DNA of 29,856 nucleotides from Chrysochromulina tobinii (GCA_001275005.1 JWZX01003252.1:1-29856); one strand, 5' to 3'. Numbered from the stretch's first letter, positions 9,101 to 16,682 are shown. Numbers and translations: made by a program. Notes: generated from the letters alone by a model not told the origin.

Positions 9101-10350
9101 GCGAGGCGGGCGAGGTGGGCGCGGGGGATGGCGCGCAGCCAGACGAGACTGGCGCCGCGGTCGCGTCGACAGCACGCCACCCGGCCAAGCGTGCAGGCAA
9201 GCGCTCGCGCAGTGGAGAGCGCCGGCCTCGGCGGCATCTGATGCTCCACGGCCATTATGATCCGCGGAACGACTCCCATCCCATGATGGATGGGGGCGCG
9301 GGCGAGGGCGTGGCTGCGGGATGGAGCGCGGGAGAGCCGCGGAGGCGCCCACCGGTCGTCTTCATCCCGCAGTCGGCCTACATGAACAAGAGATGGCCGG
9401 TGGCCGACGACGAGGAGATCATGGGCGCGGGCGACGACTGCCTCATCTGCAGCTCGCGCAAGTTCCTGCTCCAGTGCTTCGGCCACCGCGGCGCAAGCAT
9501 GAAGACGGGCGCCGCGGAGCAGTCGCACACCGTGTGCAAGAACTGCCTGGATAAGTGGTTCTCGGCCCACAACGAGCTTCGCGCGAGCGTCGGTCTGCTG
9601 CCGCACTCGCGACATTCGTGCCCGGTGTGCCGGTGCCTGCTGCGCGGATCGAGCCTGCGCTCGAAGAAGCACTGCCTCGGGCTGCTCAAGGTGCCCGAGA
9701 CTTGGCCAGAGGGCGACTGTGGACCAGACGAGGATGAGGAGGAGGAGGCGAAAAAGGTCGTGACACAGGAGAAGGAGGAGGAGGAGGCCGTGGCGTCGGG
9801 GAAGGAGGCGGCGCAGGACGAGGAAGGGGTACGCGAGGAGGAGGAGAAGGAGGCCGACGAGGACGACGACGAGGAGGCAGGTGAGGAGGCAGGTGAGGAG
9901 GAGGAGGGCGAGGAGGAAGGCGAGGAGGAGGAGGGTGAGGAGGAGGAGGGCGAGGAGGAGGAGGGCGACGGCGTGGAGGAGGAGGAGGGCGATGAAGCGG
10001 AGGTCTTCGAGATGGAGGCAGCCGAAGTTGGTGAGGATTCCGAGGAAGAGAGAGCACACGACTCCGGTTCTGACTCGGACTCGGACGACGGCGACATCCC
10101 GCTTAGGAAGCCGATCAGGCACCAGCCGAGCGTGTCCACGAGTAGCGCCAGGCGCCCAGACAACCGGAGCTCTGCAGAGGGCATGGCGCCGGCAGAGGGC
10201 ATGGCGCCATCCCGCGCGGCCGAGGCGCAGCGACAGCGACAGGGGCGAAAGACAACAGAGGTGGTCGTAGAGCCTTCCGAGGAGGTGCAGCCCATCCCCA
10301 TGGAGAGCACCGGCCGCAAGGCGAAAGAACTTCGATCTCGTCTCCGGTGA
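6157..10350 (+). CDS. Large PHD-finger / UIM-like / RING-variant nuclear protein
   Basis: The 1397-aa product has a Met/Pro/Tyr/Gln-rich disordered N-terminus with repeated PMPP units. A PHD finger lies at about 439-497: CxC ... CERCSRWCHGVC ... CPPC, the C4HC3 order that usually binds histone H3 tails. Two KVGRPF copies (558-563, 631-636) contain a GRP core like an AT-hook. EEQRMLAMAIRESK at about 931-944 matches the ubiquitin-interacting motif pattern LxxAIxxS. A RING-like domain spans 1095-1158 (CLIC, LLQC, SHTVCKNC, CPVC), with unusually wide spacing between the third and fourth ligands. An EAG tandem tract lies near 954-989 and a Glu-rich tract near 1191-1283. The combination suggests a chromatin reader with ubiquitin-ligase activity, but no named orthologue was recognised. 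The ATG sits in a good context (GGCACCATG). The ORF is uninterrupted, so no introns are needed. Confidence 0.85.
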   Translation: MYRYASQQYANPGQLGYYMVPSPGAMPPMLPMPPMPPMPPTAMAGAPSHMAPPMPYPGAVPGGLYHYTAVYPQYPQYYPQQPVLPAPYAYCPNAMSSSGPPPGQVMPPAHAARAPNPMYTHLPPRPLFPASAAAIAHEDPARAALRGSLAVPAACQTAVNGLLEDHAVMTSSSMAAMMPDHPMKRPHAPLEMPPKSLPVREIRRASIYGSVSSAVKHARISEDLRKATEDASKEAENESFRPPEPRLPKIRDVSALDPPSNEGGASTAKPASFHWHNPRILENTTSGKASKSPEGRPGQGPPPAGHALLQPAGEGDGAQSYGNSAVAAPSHGALASRPLPKQQLQTSSLSSPIDCGASLSSQPSSSTAAMAGPFDGTGVSFDGAVPVPFKPAKIKGSPPPPGSAVVSISGDDDHAEEKEESEESESEESESEREENEELPCFCNSRTAPTAADFAFAGVYVQCERCSRWCHGVCANLTRKDAAQLERYLCPPCRWHLMSPGSPLQPLPKQLLPPSMQGSTQAPTSVPPVPPGAAPVPIPVPNAAVTLGQHSAAPARLKVGRPFSLEAPDGTFGRRDTGASSSADIRGMPNDAGGRAGGSPGGRALAAYSDAAVGGGSGNGGSAAEVQQTRKVGRPFGLVPAATGPLPTAVDPSTARTAPAAPAPMSHMPPMTDAYLMRQQAEAALVPLAQMVVPPALGYGYYGYGAEIDDEDAEAIAMLGVRAPPMSGCLACQGRHRPHSCGLISRTQRSGVRPSNASNASLQRSGIRPSPMIIPKQHDARGKGQGVGQGLALGPSEARELQLLAAQRKRKEPKHPGRAYTTWVSAAAQAEAAEHWRAQAEAAEEGYGRDEGHERHNAEMSAQSAYAGDGDGGSSSSFKADSSVDIGSGVTGGGGGGASGEDGVSHPPKQGGGVRRKRLKALITPRNRREEQRMLAMAIRESKGLPPTLRSHKAGEAGEADEEGEAGEAGEAGEAGEAGEAGEAGEVGAGDGAQPDETGAAVASTARHPAKRAGKRSRSGERRPRRHLMLHGHYDPRNDSHPMMDGGAGEGVAAGWSAGEPRRRPPVVFIPQSAYMNKRWPVADDEEIMGAGDDCLICSSRKFLLQCFGHRGASMKTGAAEQSHTVCKNCLDKWFSAHNELRASVGLLPHSRHSCPVCRCLLRGSSLRSKKHCLGLLKVPETWPEGDCGPDEDEEEEAKKVVTQEKEEEEAVASGKEAAQDEEGVREEEEKEADEDDDEEAGEEAGEEEEGEEEGEEEEGEEEEGEEEEGDGVEEEEGDEAEVFEMEAAEVGEDSEEERAHDSGSDSDSDDGDIPLRKPIRHQPSVSTSSARRPDNRSSAEGMAPAEGMAPSRAAEAQRQRQGRKTTEVVVEPSEEVQPIPMESTGRKAKELRSRLR
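9015..9122 (+). repeat. 9-bp tandem repeat (GCGGGCGAG) encoding EAG units
   Basis: About twelve 9-bp units run in frame and encode Glu-Ala-Gly triplets. A run of seven or more near-identical copies lies toward the 3' end and variants (GAD, EEG, EVG) lie at the edges. Homogeneous core units with diverged edges suggest recent slippage or unequal exchange. The frame is preserved whatever the copy number. Confidence 0.9.
9727..10005 (+). repeat. GAG/GAGGAGGGC purine tract encoding an acidic region
   Basis: This is a strongly purine-biased stretch of GAG codons with interspersed GGC and GAC, encoding poly-Glu with EEGEEEGEE units. Such acidic regions often mediate histone or chaperone contacts. 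The purine/pyrimidine strand asymmetry could also favour triplex formation. Confidence 0.8.
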
Positions 10351-11222
10351 TTGGCCATGGCAGAAGGGGCTGATCGGGCTGTGCTGGAGATGATGGCCGC
10401 ATGAATTCGGGTGTTCGATTGAAGCCGTAGCTGGCATGGGCGGGCCGGATGAGCAGGCACGTGTTGCACGGGCGCGAGCGTGATGGTGATGCATGCATCA
10501 GCCGATGCATCCCGATCGCGCACGTGCATATGGTGAGCGAGACGGGACGACCCGGAGTCAGATACATGTAAGGGCCGGATCTGGCGCGATCTAGGACTTC
10601 GGCGATGGCTCATGGCCGCGGGACAACACAGCTGATACACGACCCCGCAGCAAGATCACAGAAACCATGTGTGCGTGCTGTGTGCTTTCACCCCCATATT
10701 CACCCCAGAGGGAGCGAGACTCGTGCGGGCGATTTCAGCTGCCGGTATTTGGTAAGGTCCACCCCGCCGCGTCAGGACGGCGCCGCGCGTGCGTGCCGGG
10801 ACCTCCCCGCGTTCTGGGGCGGCAGCGCGGCACGCGACGAGGAACGGAACGTCCGAGCGTGTACGCGGAGCCGGTTCACGAACCGCCGAACGGCGCACGC
10901 CGGCGAATATAATCCCGCGAGGATAACGTTTCCGGATTAAACATTCAATTGGATACGTTTTATTTCGAACCGACATCGACTGCCCGGCTCGTGGTGGCGC
11001 GCGCGCGCGGCGCCCGACGAGCGACGTCCCCGCCACAGAGGCGTGTGCACCCCACTGTAGGGGATTGCTGGTCGTTACGACCCTGCTGGTAGGTGGGCCC
11101 GCGACGATGACGCCCGATATGATGAGAGGCGCGACACGCCGTTCAGTTAAGAAGAAGGTGGACCTCGAGGTGAAGCACGCATCGAGGCTCTCAGAATAAG
11201 CTGCGCACGTCTAATGAGCCCT
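10351..11222. other. Convergent intergenic region
   Basis: This 872-bp gap lies between the 3' ends of the PHD/RING gene and the leftward coiled-coil gene. No frame with a recognisable domain and no tRNA-like arms were seen. It is CpG-rich, with an AT-rich patch near 10905-10975 containing TATAAT at 10908-10913. The palindrome TACATGTA occurs at 10563-10570. Confidence 0.5.
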
Positions 11223-11972
11223 TTACGCCCCCGGTCGCTGACGCATCGGCGAGGGCGCGCGCTGGGCACGTGGAGAGGCTGCACGACGGCCGCTGGGCAT
11301 GTAGGCCTCTTCCTGGGAGTGATCACCAAAGATCGGCGGGACAGCGGGGTGCCGCCTCATGGGCGAGGGTGCACGCGGCGAGGGCGCGCGTTCTCTATAA
11401 GACGGTGCGCGCTGCTCGAGGCCGTTGATGTAATCGCCCTGTGAGAGGAGAGAGGCCACTGCGCTGCTATCGGAGCCGCCGCCCATGCCCGCTCCACGCC
11501 CCTGATCACGATGGCCGAAGCGTGCGGGTGAACGAGCACGACGGCCGCCCGGGCTCGAGCGCGCCTCTGCGAGCTCGTTGCGATGCTCGGTGGTCCAGCC
11601 AGCCGCGCCAGCATACATCTCGTGCTCACGCTCGGCTTTCCGCTCCAGTTTGCCGAGCGTGGCACGCAGCTTTCCGAAGGCGTGTTCCTCGCTCGCATCG
11701 AGATATGCGTCATACTGGTTGGTGATGCTCATCGCGGGCCCGCGCATCTTGCGCTCGCCCTCGAGTTCCTGGCGGCAGCGCGAGATCGTCTGCTCCATTC
11801 GCCCAGCACCTGCCGCCAGCGCCTGCCGATGATCCGCGACCAGTGGCGCCCGCGAGCGGTTTGCGCGGCTGTCGCCATTTAGCACAGGCGTGTACTCGCT
11901 GCCGCTGAGCAGGCTGCCCATTTGCGAGGACTCGTTCGTGCGTTGAGAACGGGACGGCTGCCACCCTGCCAT
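11223..11972 (-). CDS. Hypothetical coiled-coil protein with RAPSP repeats
   Basis: The family of this 249-aa protein was not recognised. Residues from about 55 to 130 are charged and heptad-like (RMEQTISRCRQELEGER, then FGKLRATLGKLERKAEREHE), which suggests a coiled coil. The C-terminal third is disordered and basic, with RAPSP or RAASP units (APSPRAPSPMRR, RRAASPRAQRAPSPMRQR). These resemble proline-directed kinase sites or microtubule-binding tails. The frame starts at a genuine ATG (11972) and ends with TAA at 11223-11225. It forms a divergent pair with the nitroreductase gene, and its GC-rich third positions match its neighbours. A cytoskeletal role is possible but only inferred. Confidence 0.7.
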   Translation of the reverse strand: MAGWQPSRSQRTNESSQMGSLLSGSEYTPVLNGDSRANRSRAPLVADHRQALAAGAGRMEQTISRCRQELEGERKMRGPAMSITNQYDAYLDASEEHAFGKLRATLGKLERKAEREHEMYAGAAGWTTEHRNELAEARSSPGGRRARSPARFGHRDQGRGAGMGGGSDSSAVASLLSQGDYINGLEQRAPSYRERAPSPRAPSPMRRHPAVPPIFGDHSQEEAYMPSGRRAASPRAQRAPSPMRQRPGA

Positions 11973-12300
11973 TCACCAAATTGGAGTCCCGAAAAAGCCG
12001 AGCACTGAACTAAAAACGATCACATCCCCGTCCGTTAGCTAGGTGTGCTTTTTGTACAGGGACTTGCTTACAATTTGTGTATTTGGGGAGGCGAGGTTGG
12101 TCATAGGCGCGATTGTGAACGAGGCAATGAATTGTCTGGTCCCAATCAGTCGCCCTCAACCTTCTGGGCTGACAGGCCTTTCTCACAAGCGGGGGGCCGT
12201 CCGCACAGAGCCTGAGATACATGTACGAGAATGTGATTGCGGCTGCTGTGGGACTTTGGCTTGACTTGACTTGACTTGCGGTGCGCGATAAACTTCTGCG
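11973..12300. promoter_or_regulatory. Divergent promoter region (coiled-coil protein / nitroreductase)
   Basis: This 328-bp gap between two divergent starts is less GC-rich than its surroundings. It holds a TACATGTA palindrome at 12218-12225, about 80 bp before the nitroreductase ATG, and a TTGAC tandem repeat at 12261-12278. No canonical TATA box was seen. Confidence 0.45.
12261..12278 (+). repeat. TTGAC pentanucleotide repeat
   Basis: Three perfect TTGAC units plus a partial fourth lie 22 bp upstream of the nitroreductase start codon, probably in its 5' UTR or core promoter. A shorter version occurs near 520-535. Confidence 0.85.
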
Positions 12301-13359
12301 ATGCGCAGCCCATTCAGCCGTCCGCCACCGCCGCCGCCGCTCGTCCCCGAGCCAACGTTCGTCACGCTCACGACGGAGAGCAAGCTCATCGCAACCATCT
12401 ACTTTACCTGCGCCGCAGTCGCGCTCTACTTTGCCTACTCATGCAGCGGTGTGAACGGCGGCGCCTCCAACGGTGCCAGCAAGGCCGGCCCAACGCCCGT
12501 TACCACCTTCGCCGCCGTGGCGGCCGCGCTTCTGCTCCTGGTCGGGCCGCCTGACAGTGTCGACACCATCCTGCGGCTTGTCACCTTGTCAGAAATGCCG
12601 CTCGGCGCGATCCCCGCGGTGCTCGTCCTGGGCGCGGCGCTCACCCTGGCCGTCTCGTTCCTTTCGATAGCCTTTGCGACGCCCACTCCGCCCACTCCAC
12701 CCACTCCGCCCAGCAGCACTACTCCAGCGCTGCCCTCGTCGGAGGCGACCTTCCAGCTCCTGCGGCGGCGACGCTCCGTCTTTCCGAAGGACTATACTGG
12801 TGCACCGGTACCGCGGCCGGTAATCGAGCGCGCGCTCGAGGCGGCCAACTGGGCGCCCACGCACGGCAAGACCGAGCCGTGGCGCTTCGTCGTCTTCGCC
12901 GGCGCAGCGCTGGACGCGTTGCACACGATCAAGCGTGAAGCGACACAGCGGCAGCTGGCCAGCAAGCCAGTCGAGCTCGCGGCGGCGCTCACCAAAATGG
13001 ATGCGAAGCGCGCCGAGCTCGAAAAGGTGAGTGCCATCGTCGCCATCGTGCGCAAGCGCGTGCCGAACGCGAAGGGACTCCTCATGCCCGAATGGGAGGA
13101 GACTTGCGCTGTGGCCTGCGCGGTGCAGAACCTGCACCTGCAGCTGACCGCGGACGGGTACGTCGGCTACTGGTCGTCGGGTGGTGTGGACGGCTGGGCG
13201 GACGATCCCGAGGTGCGCCGTCTCGTCGGCGCCGACGGCGCAGTCGACGGCGCCCGCGATAAGGTCCTCGGCTGGTTCCACGTCGGCGTGACTGACAAGA
13301 ACCCCGAGTCCTTCCAGGCGCGTCGCGGCAAGCTCACGGAAAAGGTCACGTGGCTCTGA
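12301..13359 (+). CDS. Membrane-anchored nitroreductase-family protein
   Basis: The 352-aa product has a C-terminal nitroreductase domain (about 150-340), an FMN-dependent NAD(P)H oxidoreductase fold. Visible family features are LLRRRRSVFPKDY (153-165), where the arginines would contact FMN phosphate, NWAPTHGKTEPWRF (183-196), and an EWEETCAVACAVQNLHLQL helix followed by a GYWSSGG turn. It most resembles the YdjA-like single-domain group. Unusually, the first 130 residues contain three hydrophobic helices (about 28-47, 68-84, 103-126) after a proline-rich start, then a TPPTPPTPP linker. The enzyme is therefore probably tethered to a membrane. The substrate cannot be read from the sequence. 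The ATG at 12301 opens the frame and TGA ends it 19 bp before a 33-bp inverted repeat. Confidence 0.9.
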   Translation: MRSPFSRPPPPPPLVPEPTFVTLTTESKLIATIYFTCAAVALYFAYSCSGVNGGASNGASKAGPTPVTTFAAVAAALLLLVGPPDSVDTILRLVTLSEMPLGAIPAVLVLGAALTLAVSFLSIAFATPTPPTPPTPPSSTTPALPSSEATFQLLRRRRSVFPKDYTGAPVPRPVIERALEAANWAPTHGKTEPWRFVVFAGAALDALHTIKREATQRQLASKPVELAAALTKMDAKRAELEKVSAIVAIVRKRVPNAKGLLMPEWEETCAVACAVQNLHLQLTADGYVGYWSSGGVDGWADDPEVRRLVGADGAVDGARDKVLGWFHVGVTDKNPESFQARRGKLTEKVTWL

Positions 13360-13378
13360 CAGCCTGTGGGGGAAAGGT

Positions 13379-13486
13379 GAGTCGGGTGCAGCATGCCGAC
13401 CGGACACCACTGGCCGGCCGCGCGGCCTCGCGCGCGCCGTGGGCGCGGCGGGGAGTGGTGTCCGGTCGGCATGCTGCACCCGACTC
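13379..13486. repeat. Perfect 33-bp inverted repeat (foldback) with 42-bp spacer
   Basis: The left arm 13379-13411 and right arm 13454-13486 are exact reverse complements over 33 bp, checked base by base. Pairing stops at both arm edges. The spacer is extremely GC-rich. The element begins 20 bp after the nitroreductase stop codon, so the mRNA 3' UTR could fold into a 33-bp duplex. The left arm overlaps a strong splice-donor-like word, AAAGGTGAGT (13374-13383). No target-site duplication was seen. It could be a hairpin RNA precursor, a 3'-end signal, a MITE/introner-like remnant, or a foldback assembly artefact. Confidence 0.95.
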
Positions 13487-13923
13487 GGCGCGCACTGTCC
13501 ACGGTCGAACCGACCGCGGCTGCACGGCTCGCTTCTGTTCAAGAGCGACGCAGAGGACAGGGGGCCGTTGTCCACCGCAAAGCCGGCGGACATCTGCTCG
13601 AAGACACGTAGGCCGAGCCTGATCACCCCGCGACCCCCGGACGCGGACCGCCGGCTAGTCGCGGTTCAAATTATAAGTCGAATGAGGCAATGACTTCGTC
13701 TTCGAATGAACGCGAATCTGATATTCTGAGCTGTCCGAATAACTTGCATTCAACATTTCGCACGGGCGTCTCTGAAGCGGATGGGACACGAATACACACG
13801 GCATGCCTATGATTCTGCGCCCCCCACTGAGCTAAGAACACAGAAGAACACGCTCGAGTTGAGTGGGGCGGTTCTCTGATCACTGATGTGCATGCTGCCA
13901 TGCTCGATTGATTTGAATCTGAT
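13487..13923. other. Convergent intergenic region
   Basis: This is the rest of the gap between the nitroreductase and the leftward calmodulin-like gene. No gene was recognised. An AT-richer patch at about 13661-13755 contains ATTATA at 13670-13675. The 3' UTRs of both genes presumably lie here. Confidence 0.5.
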
Positions 13924-14535
13924 TCAGTGGGCCGGCCTACTGGCCCCTCGGATCTGCTTGATTAACCGCTCGTTCTCCTGCTGGGTGGTTGTCATCATGC
14001 CCGCGGAGAGCTTGAAGCCCGGGTGCTTCGCTGTGCCCGCAATGTCGTTCTTCTGATCCATGACCAGGAATTCGCTAAAGGAGATCTCTTTGTCCGAGTT
14101 GATGTCGTGCGTCATGAAATCGTTGACGCGCGCCTCCAGCTGGTCCTTGCCGAAGCGGCGGAAGAGGATCTCCATGCACTCATCCATGTCAATCGAGCCT
14201 GACTGGTCCTTGTCATGCATCATAAACTCAACGAGGTTGAAGAGGCGACGCGGCTCCCAGCCGGTCTTGTCGTGCCGCACGCGGTAGAACATGGCCTTAA
14301 ACTCCTCCCAGCTAATCATGCTATCGCAGTCCTCGTCCACCTCCCAGATGAGGTCCTCCACCACCGACATACTCAGCTTCGGGTAGCTGAGGGTCCGGAG
14401 CGTTTTGTAGAGCTGCTCCTTGGTGATCTTGCCGCACTCCTTCTTGACGAGGATGTTGAAGACGCGCTGCAGATTCTCGAGCTCCTGCGACTCGTTGTAC
14501 TCGGAGCGGTCGGCAGCCCCCCCGCCGCGCACCAT
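13924..14535 (-). CDS. Calmodulin-like EF-hand calcium-binding protein
   Basis: The 203-aa product is a calcium sensor with three canonical EF-hand loops: 67-78 (DEDCDSMISWEE), 108-119 (DKDQSGSIDMDE) and 144-155 (DINSDKEISFSE). Each has acidic residues at positions 1 and 12. A first hand near 25-47 has lost its calcium ligands. About 30 charged or Gln-rich residues follow the last hand. The spacing resembles calmodulin-like and axonemal EF-hand proteins, and I cannot name an orthologue. The frame extends upstream to a TTG, but the first in-frame ATG is 14535. A pyrimidine-rich stretch ending in AG just upstream on this strand leaves room for an unseen 5' exon. It diverges from SWC4/DMAP1, 217 bp away. 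Confidence 0.9.
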   Translation of the reverse strand: MVRGGGAADRSEYNESQELENLQRVFNILVKKECGKITKEQLYKTLRTLSYPKLSMSVVEDLIWEVDEDCDSMISWEEFKAMFYRVRHDKTGWEPRRLFNLVEFMMHDKDQSGSIDMDECMEILFRRFGKDQLEARVNDFMTHDINSDKEISFSEFLVMDQKNDIAGTAKHPGFKLSAGMMTTTQQENERLIKQIRGASRPAH

Positions 14536-14752
14536 CCAGACGTCCCCAGCGATTGCAAGCTCGACGGCTCTCTTGCGAAGCAACGAAAAAACGGGCCACT
14601 GAACCCGTCAAGTGTGAACGTTCACACAAATACTCAACCCGGTCGTGATGGTGGAGCTGGTTCTGACGAACAGACGGTCAGATGGCGACCTAGGAGTACA
14701 ACCTTCCTTTATAAGATGTTTAGTTTGGGGGACTGCGGGATCTCCTGCGGCA
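14536..14752. promoter_or_regulatory. Divergent promoter (calmodulin-like / SWC4) with TATA-like box
   Basis: The 217-bp gap contains TTTATAAG at 14708-14715. It reads TATAAA on the minus strand, about 175 bp upstream of the calmodulin-like ATG, and lies about 40 bp upstream of the SWC4 ATG on the plus strand. A 16-bp palindrome sits near the middle. Function is inferred from position. Confidence 0.45.
14612..14627. promoter_or_regulatory. 16-bp perfect palindrome GTGTGAACGTTCACAC
   Basis: The sequence equals its own reverse complement over 16 bp and lies inside the shared divergent promoter, 76 bp from the calmodulin-like ATG. Such symmetry is typical of a dimeric transcription-factor site. 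A related 14-bp palindrome with the same GTGTG...CACAC ends lies at 24070-24083. No protein is known to bind it. Confidence 0.4.
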
Positions 14753-15997
14753 ATGGCTGATGCACGCGACATCTTGGGCCTGAGCGCGGCTGCGGCGGGG
14801 GCGGGAGCGCCGCGGCCACGCGCGCAGAAGCAGATGATTCAGAAGCCCGCGGGCATGAGCCGGGAGGTCTTCGCTTTGCTCGTTCAGGACGCGGCCGCGG
14901 GCAAGGAGACTGCCGTGCCGCTCGTGCCGACCGCGCCGTCGACGGACGCGTTCAAGGAGCGCAAGACGCGCGTCACGGGGTGGGAGCATCGCAAATTCAC
15001 CAACGCAGCGCGCGAGGACGGGCTCGTGCTCCGCCACTGGTCCAAGCTGACGGATAAGTCGACGGCGTATACCTTCGCGCGGTTCAACAAGAAGTGCAAG
15101 ATCCTCACGTACACGGACGAGGAGTACGACCGACACCTGACGCACCCCGCATGGGACCGCACCGAAACGGCGCTGCTCTTCGACCTGTGCCGCCGTTTCG
15201 ACCTTCGCTGGCCCGTGATCCATGACCGCTTCCCCGAGGGGCGCACCATGGAGCAGCTCAAGGAGCGCTACTACGAAATGTGCCGGCTGCTGCTGGCCGC
15301 GCGCTCGGCGAGCGCGGCCGACGGGACCGACTACTCCCAGCACCCGCTCGCCACGTTCCGGTACGACGCGAAGCATGAGCGCGAACGCAAGAGCGAGTTC
15401 GAGAGACTCTACGCGCGCTCCGAAGAGGAGGTGAGGGACGAGATGCGTCGTCTCGAGCACGCGAAGGCTCTCGAAGGGAAGATGAAGGCCCAGAAGAAGC
15501 AGGTCAAGCCGGGCGGCCGGGCCGCCGGCCTCGCCGCTCTCAAGGCCAACCTCTCCGCAAATGGGCTCGGCGGGAACACCGAGCTCGCACTGGCAGGGCT
15601 GCCGTCACTGGCGGGCCTGATGGACCGACCACTCAAGCATCGCAACGCGGAGGTGTGGCTTCGCTCCAAGGACCTGTCGAACAAGCGGCCCGCGTCCGAC
15701 AAGCTCGCCAACCCCTTCGAGCGGCGCATGCAGGAGCTGCGCATGCCGGTGCGCCCGCTGCCCACCGAGCTGAACATCAACCTGTACAACCAGTGCCGCG
15801 CGCACGTGGTCCTCCTCGTGGAGCTCGAGGCGAAGCTCGAGAAGCTCGAGGCCGAGCGCGCCGCCATCCTGCAGAGCAAAATGCCGCAGCCCCCTCAGCC
15901 GCCGCATCATGGCGGCCAACCGCCGGCCGGCGCCCAGAAGCGCGTGCGCGACGACGCCGGCGCCGCCGGCTCGATCTTGAAGCGTTCACACCACTGA
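14753..15997 (+). CDS. SWC4: SWC4 / DMAP1 homologue (SWR1 and NuA4 complex subunit)
   Basis: The 414-aa protein matches the DMAP1/SWC4 family, shared subunits of the H2A.Z-depositing SWR1 complex and the NuA4 acetyltransferase, acting in the nucleus. It starts MADARDILGL, as family members do (human begins with ...DVRDILEL). A SANT/Myb-like domain covers about 115-185, with TYTDEEYDRHL, RTETALLFDLCRRFDLRWPVIHDRF and TMEQLKERYY. The region near 280-375 (DLSNKRPASDKLANPFERR, then PTELNINLYNQCRAHVVLLVELE) fits the conserved C-terminal DMAP1 domain. The frame runs 36 codons further upstream, but the 14753 start gives the family N-terminus. No introns are needed. The tail is short and disordered. 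Confidence 0.94.
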   Translation: MADARDILGLSAAAAGAGAPRPRAQKQMIQKPAGMSREVFALLVQDAAAGKETAVPLVPTAPSTDAFKERKTRVTGWEHRKFTNAAREDGLVLRHWSKLTDKSTAYTFARFNKKCKILTYTDEEYDRHLTHPAWDRTETALLFDLCRRFDLRWPVIHDRFPEGRTMEQLKERYYEMCRLLLAARSASAADGTDYSQHPLATFRYDAKHERERKSEFERLYARSEEEVRDEMRRLEHAKALEGKMKAQKKQVKPGGRAAGLAALKANLSANGLGGNTELALAGLPSLAGLMDRPLKHRNAEVWLRSKDLSNKRPASDKLANPFERRMQELRMPVRPLPTELNINLYNQCRAHVVLLVELEAKLEKLEAERAAILQSKMPQPPQPPHHGGQPPAGAQKRVRDDAGAAGSILKRSHH

Positions 15998-16682
15998 CTC
16001 ACACCTGATCCTGCCGCCTGACGACGGGTGACGTCGTGACGTGAGTCTGAGTGTCCAGGCGGCCTTCGAAGGCGGCCTCGGCCCGGTCGGGTCGTCACTG
16101 AAAAGTCCGGCCGCCACATACAAGTCTTAATGTTGCCCAAATAACTTGGTTGGTCGGCGACCGGGCGCGATGCAGAAACCAGAATTACGGAGCTGCCAGA
16201 ACGTTCGTTTATTATATTTAATAGTTTATATTATTCGAGCTGTTTTCCGCGCGCGGCGCGCGGGCGGCGGGGAGCATACGCGGGATCGTCGATACGAACT
16301 TCGAAGGACGGGGGCTCCAGGTCCAGCGGGGCGGTTCCGGTAGGTTCGGCGGACGGCGCCCGCCCGTTCATGCGGCTCGTCCGTGCACCGACGTTAGCCA
16401 CTTGCACTTCTCGATCGCACGTAGTTCCCGTGACGCCCCCCGCGCCCCCGGCCCCGCCCGGGTTCGGTGTTCGTATTTCCCGGCGGGCCCCCGGCGTTTT
16501 TCCGTAACATACACGCGCCCGGTGGCCCTGAAAAGCACGCGCGCCTATCCCTTGTCAGCTATCGCTATTTCAGTTCGCACTTGAATGCCGTTTCTTACGT
16601 ATTATATTAGAGGCCGGGGTCACACGTCACAGAAGGACAGAACAACTCGGTCTACTGCACCGTTGAAGCACGCCCTTTTCGT
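15998..16682. other. Convergent intergenic region
   Basis: This 685-bp gap lies between the 3' ends of SWC4 and the leftward Cys-cluster gene. A 12-bp palindrome GCCTTCGAAGGC lies at 16062-16073. AT-rich islands at 16201-16241 and 16580-16615 both contain ATTATA, amid very CpG-rich sequence. Short open frames show no domain. No RNA gene was recognised. Confidence 0.5.

Noticed and set aside
10405-10430. GTTCGATTG, resembling a tRNA T-loop
   Set aside because: The flanking bases do not pair as a T-stem and no acceptor or D arm is present.
8542-10494. 650-aa minus-strand frame with long Leu runs resembling membrane helices
   Set aside because: The Leu runs are the reverse complement of the Glu-rich GAG tract. 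The opposite strand has clear PHD and RING domains.
9378-10640. 420-aa minus-strand Ser-rich frame
   Set aside because: It is another shadow of the acidic tract; its poly-Ser arises from reading CTC/TCC complements.
12589-13626. 345-aa minus-strand frame
   Set aside because: It is antisense to the nitroreductase domain, has no motifs, and crosses the inverted repeat.
13660-13680. GGTTCAAATTA, resembling a tRNA B box
   Set aside because: No matching stems or A box were found upstream, and the sequence lies in an AT-rich intergenic patch.
13924-14583. Longer N-terminus for the calmodulin-like protein from 14583
   Set aside because: The codon at 14583 is TTG. The first ATG in frame is 14535. 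An upstream exon is possible but not shown.
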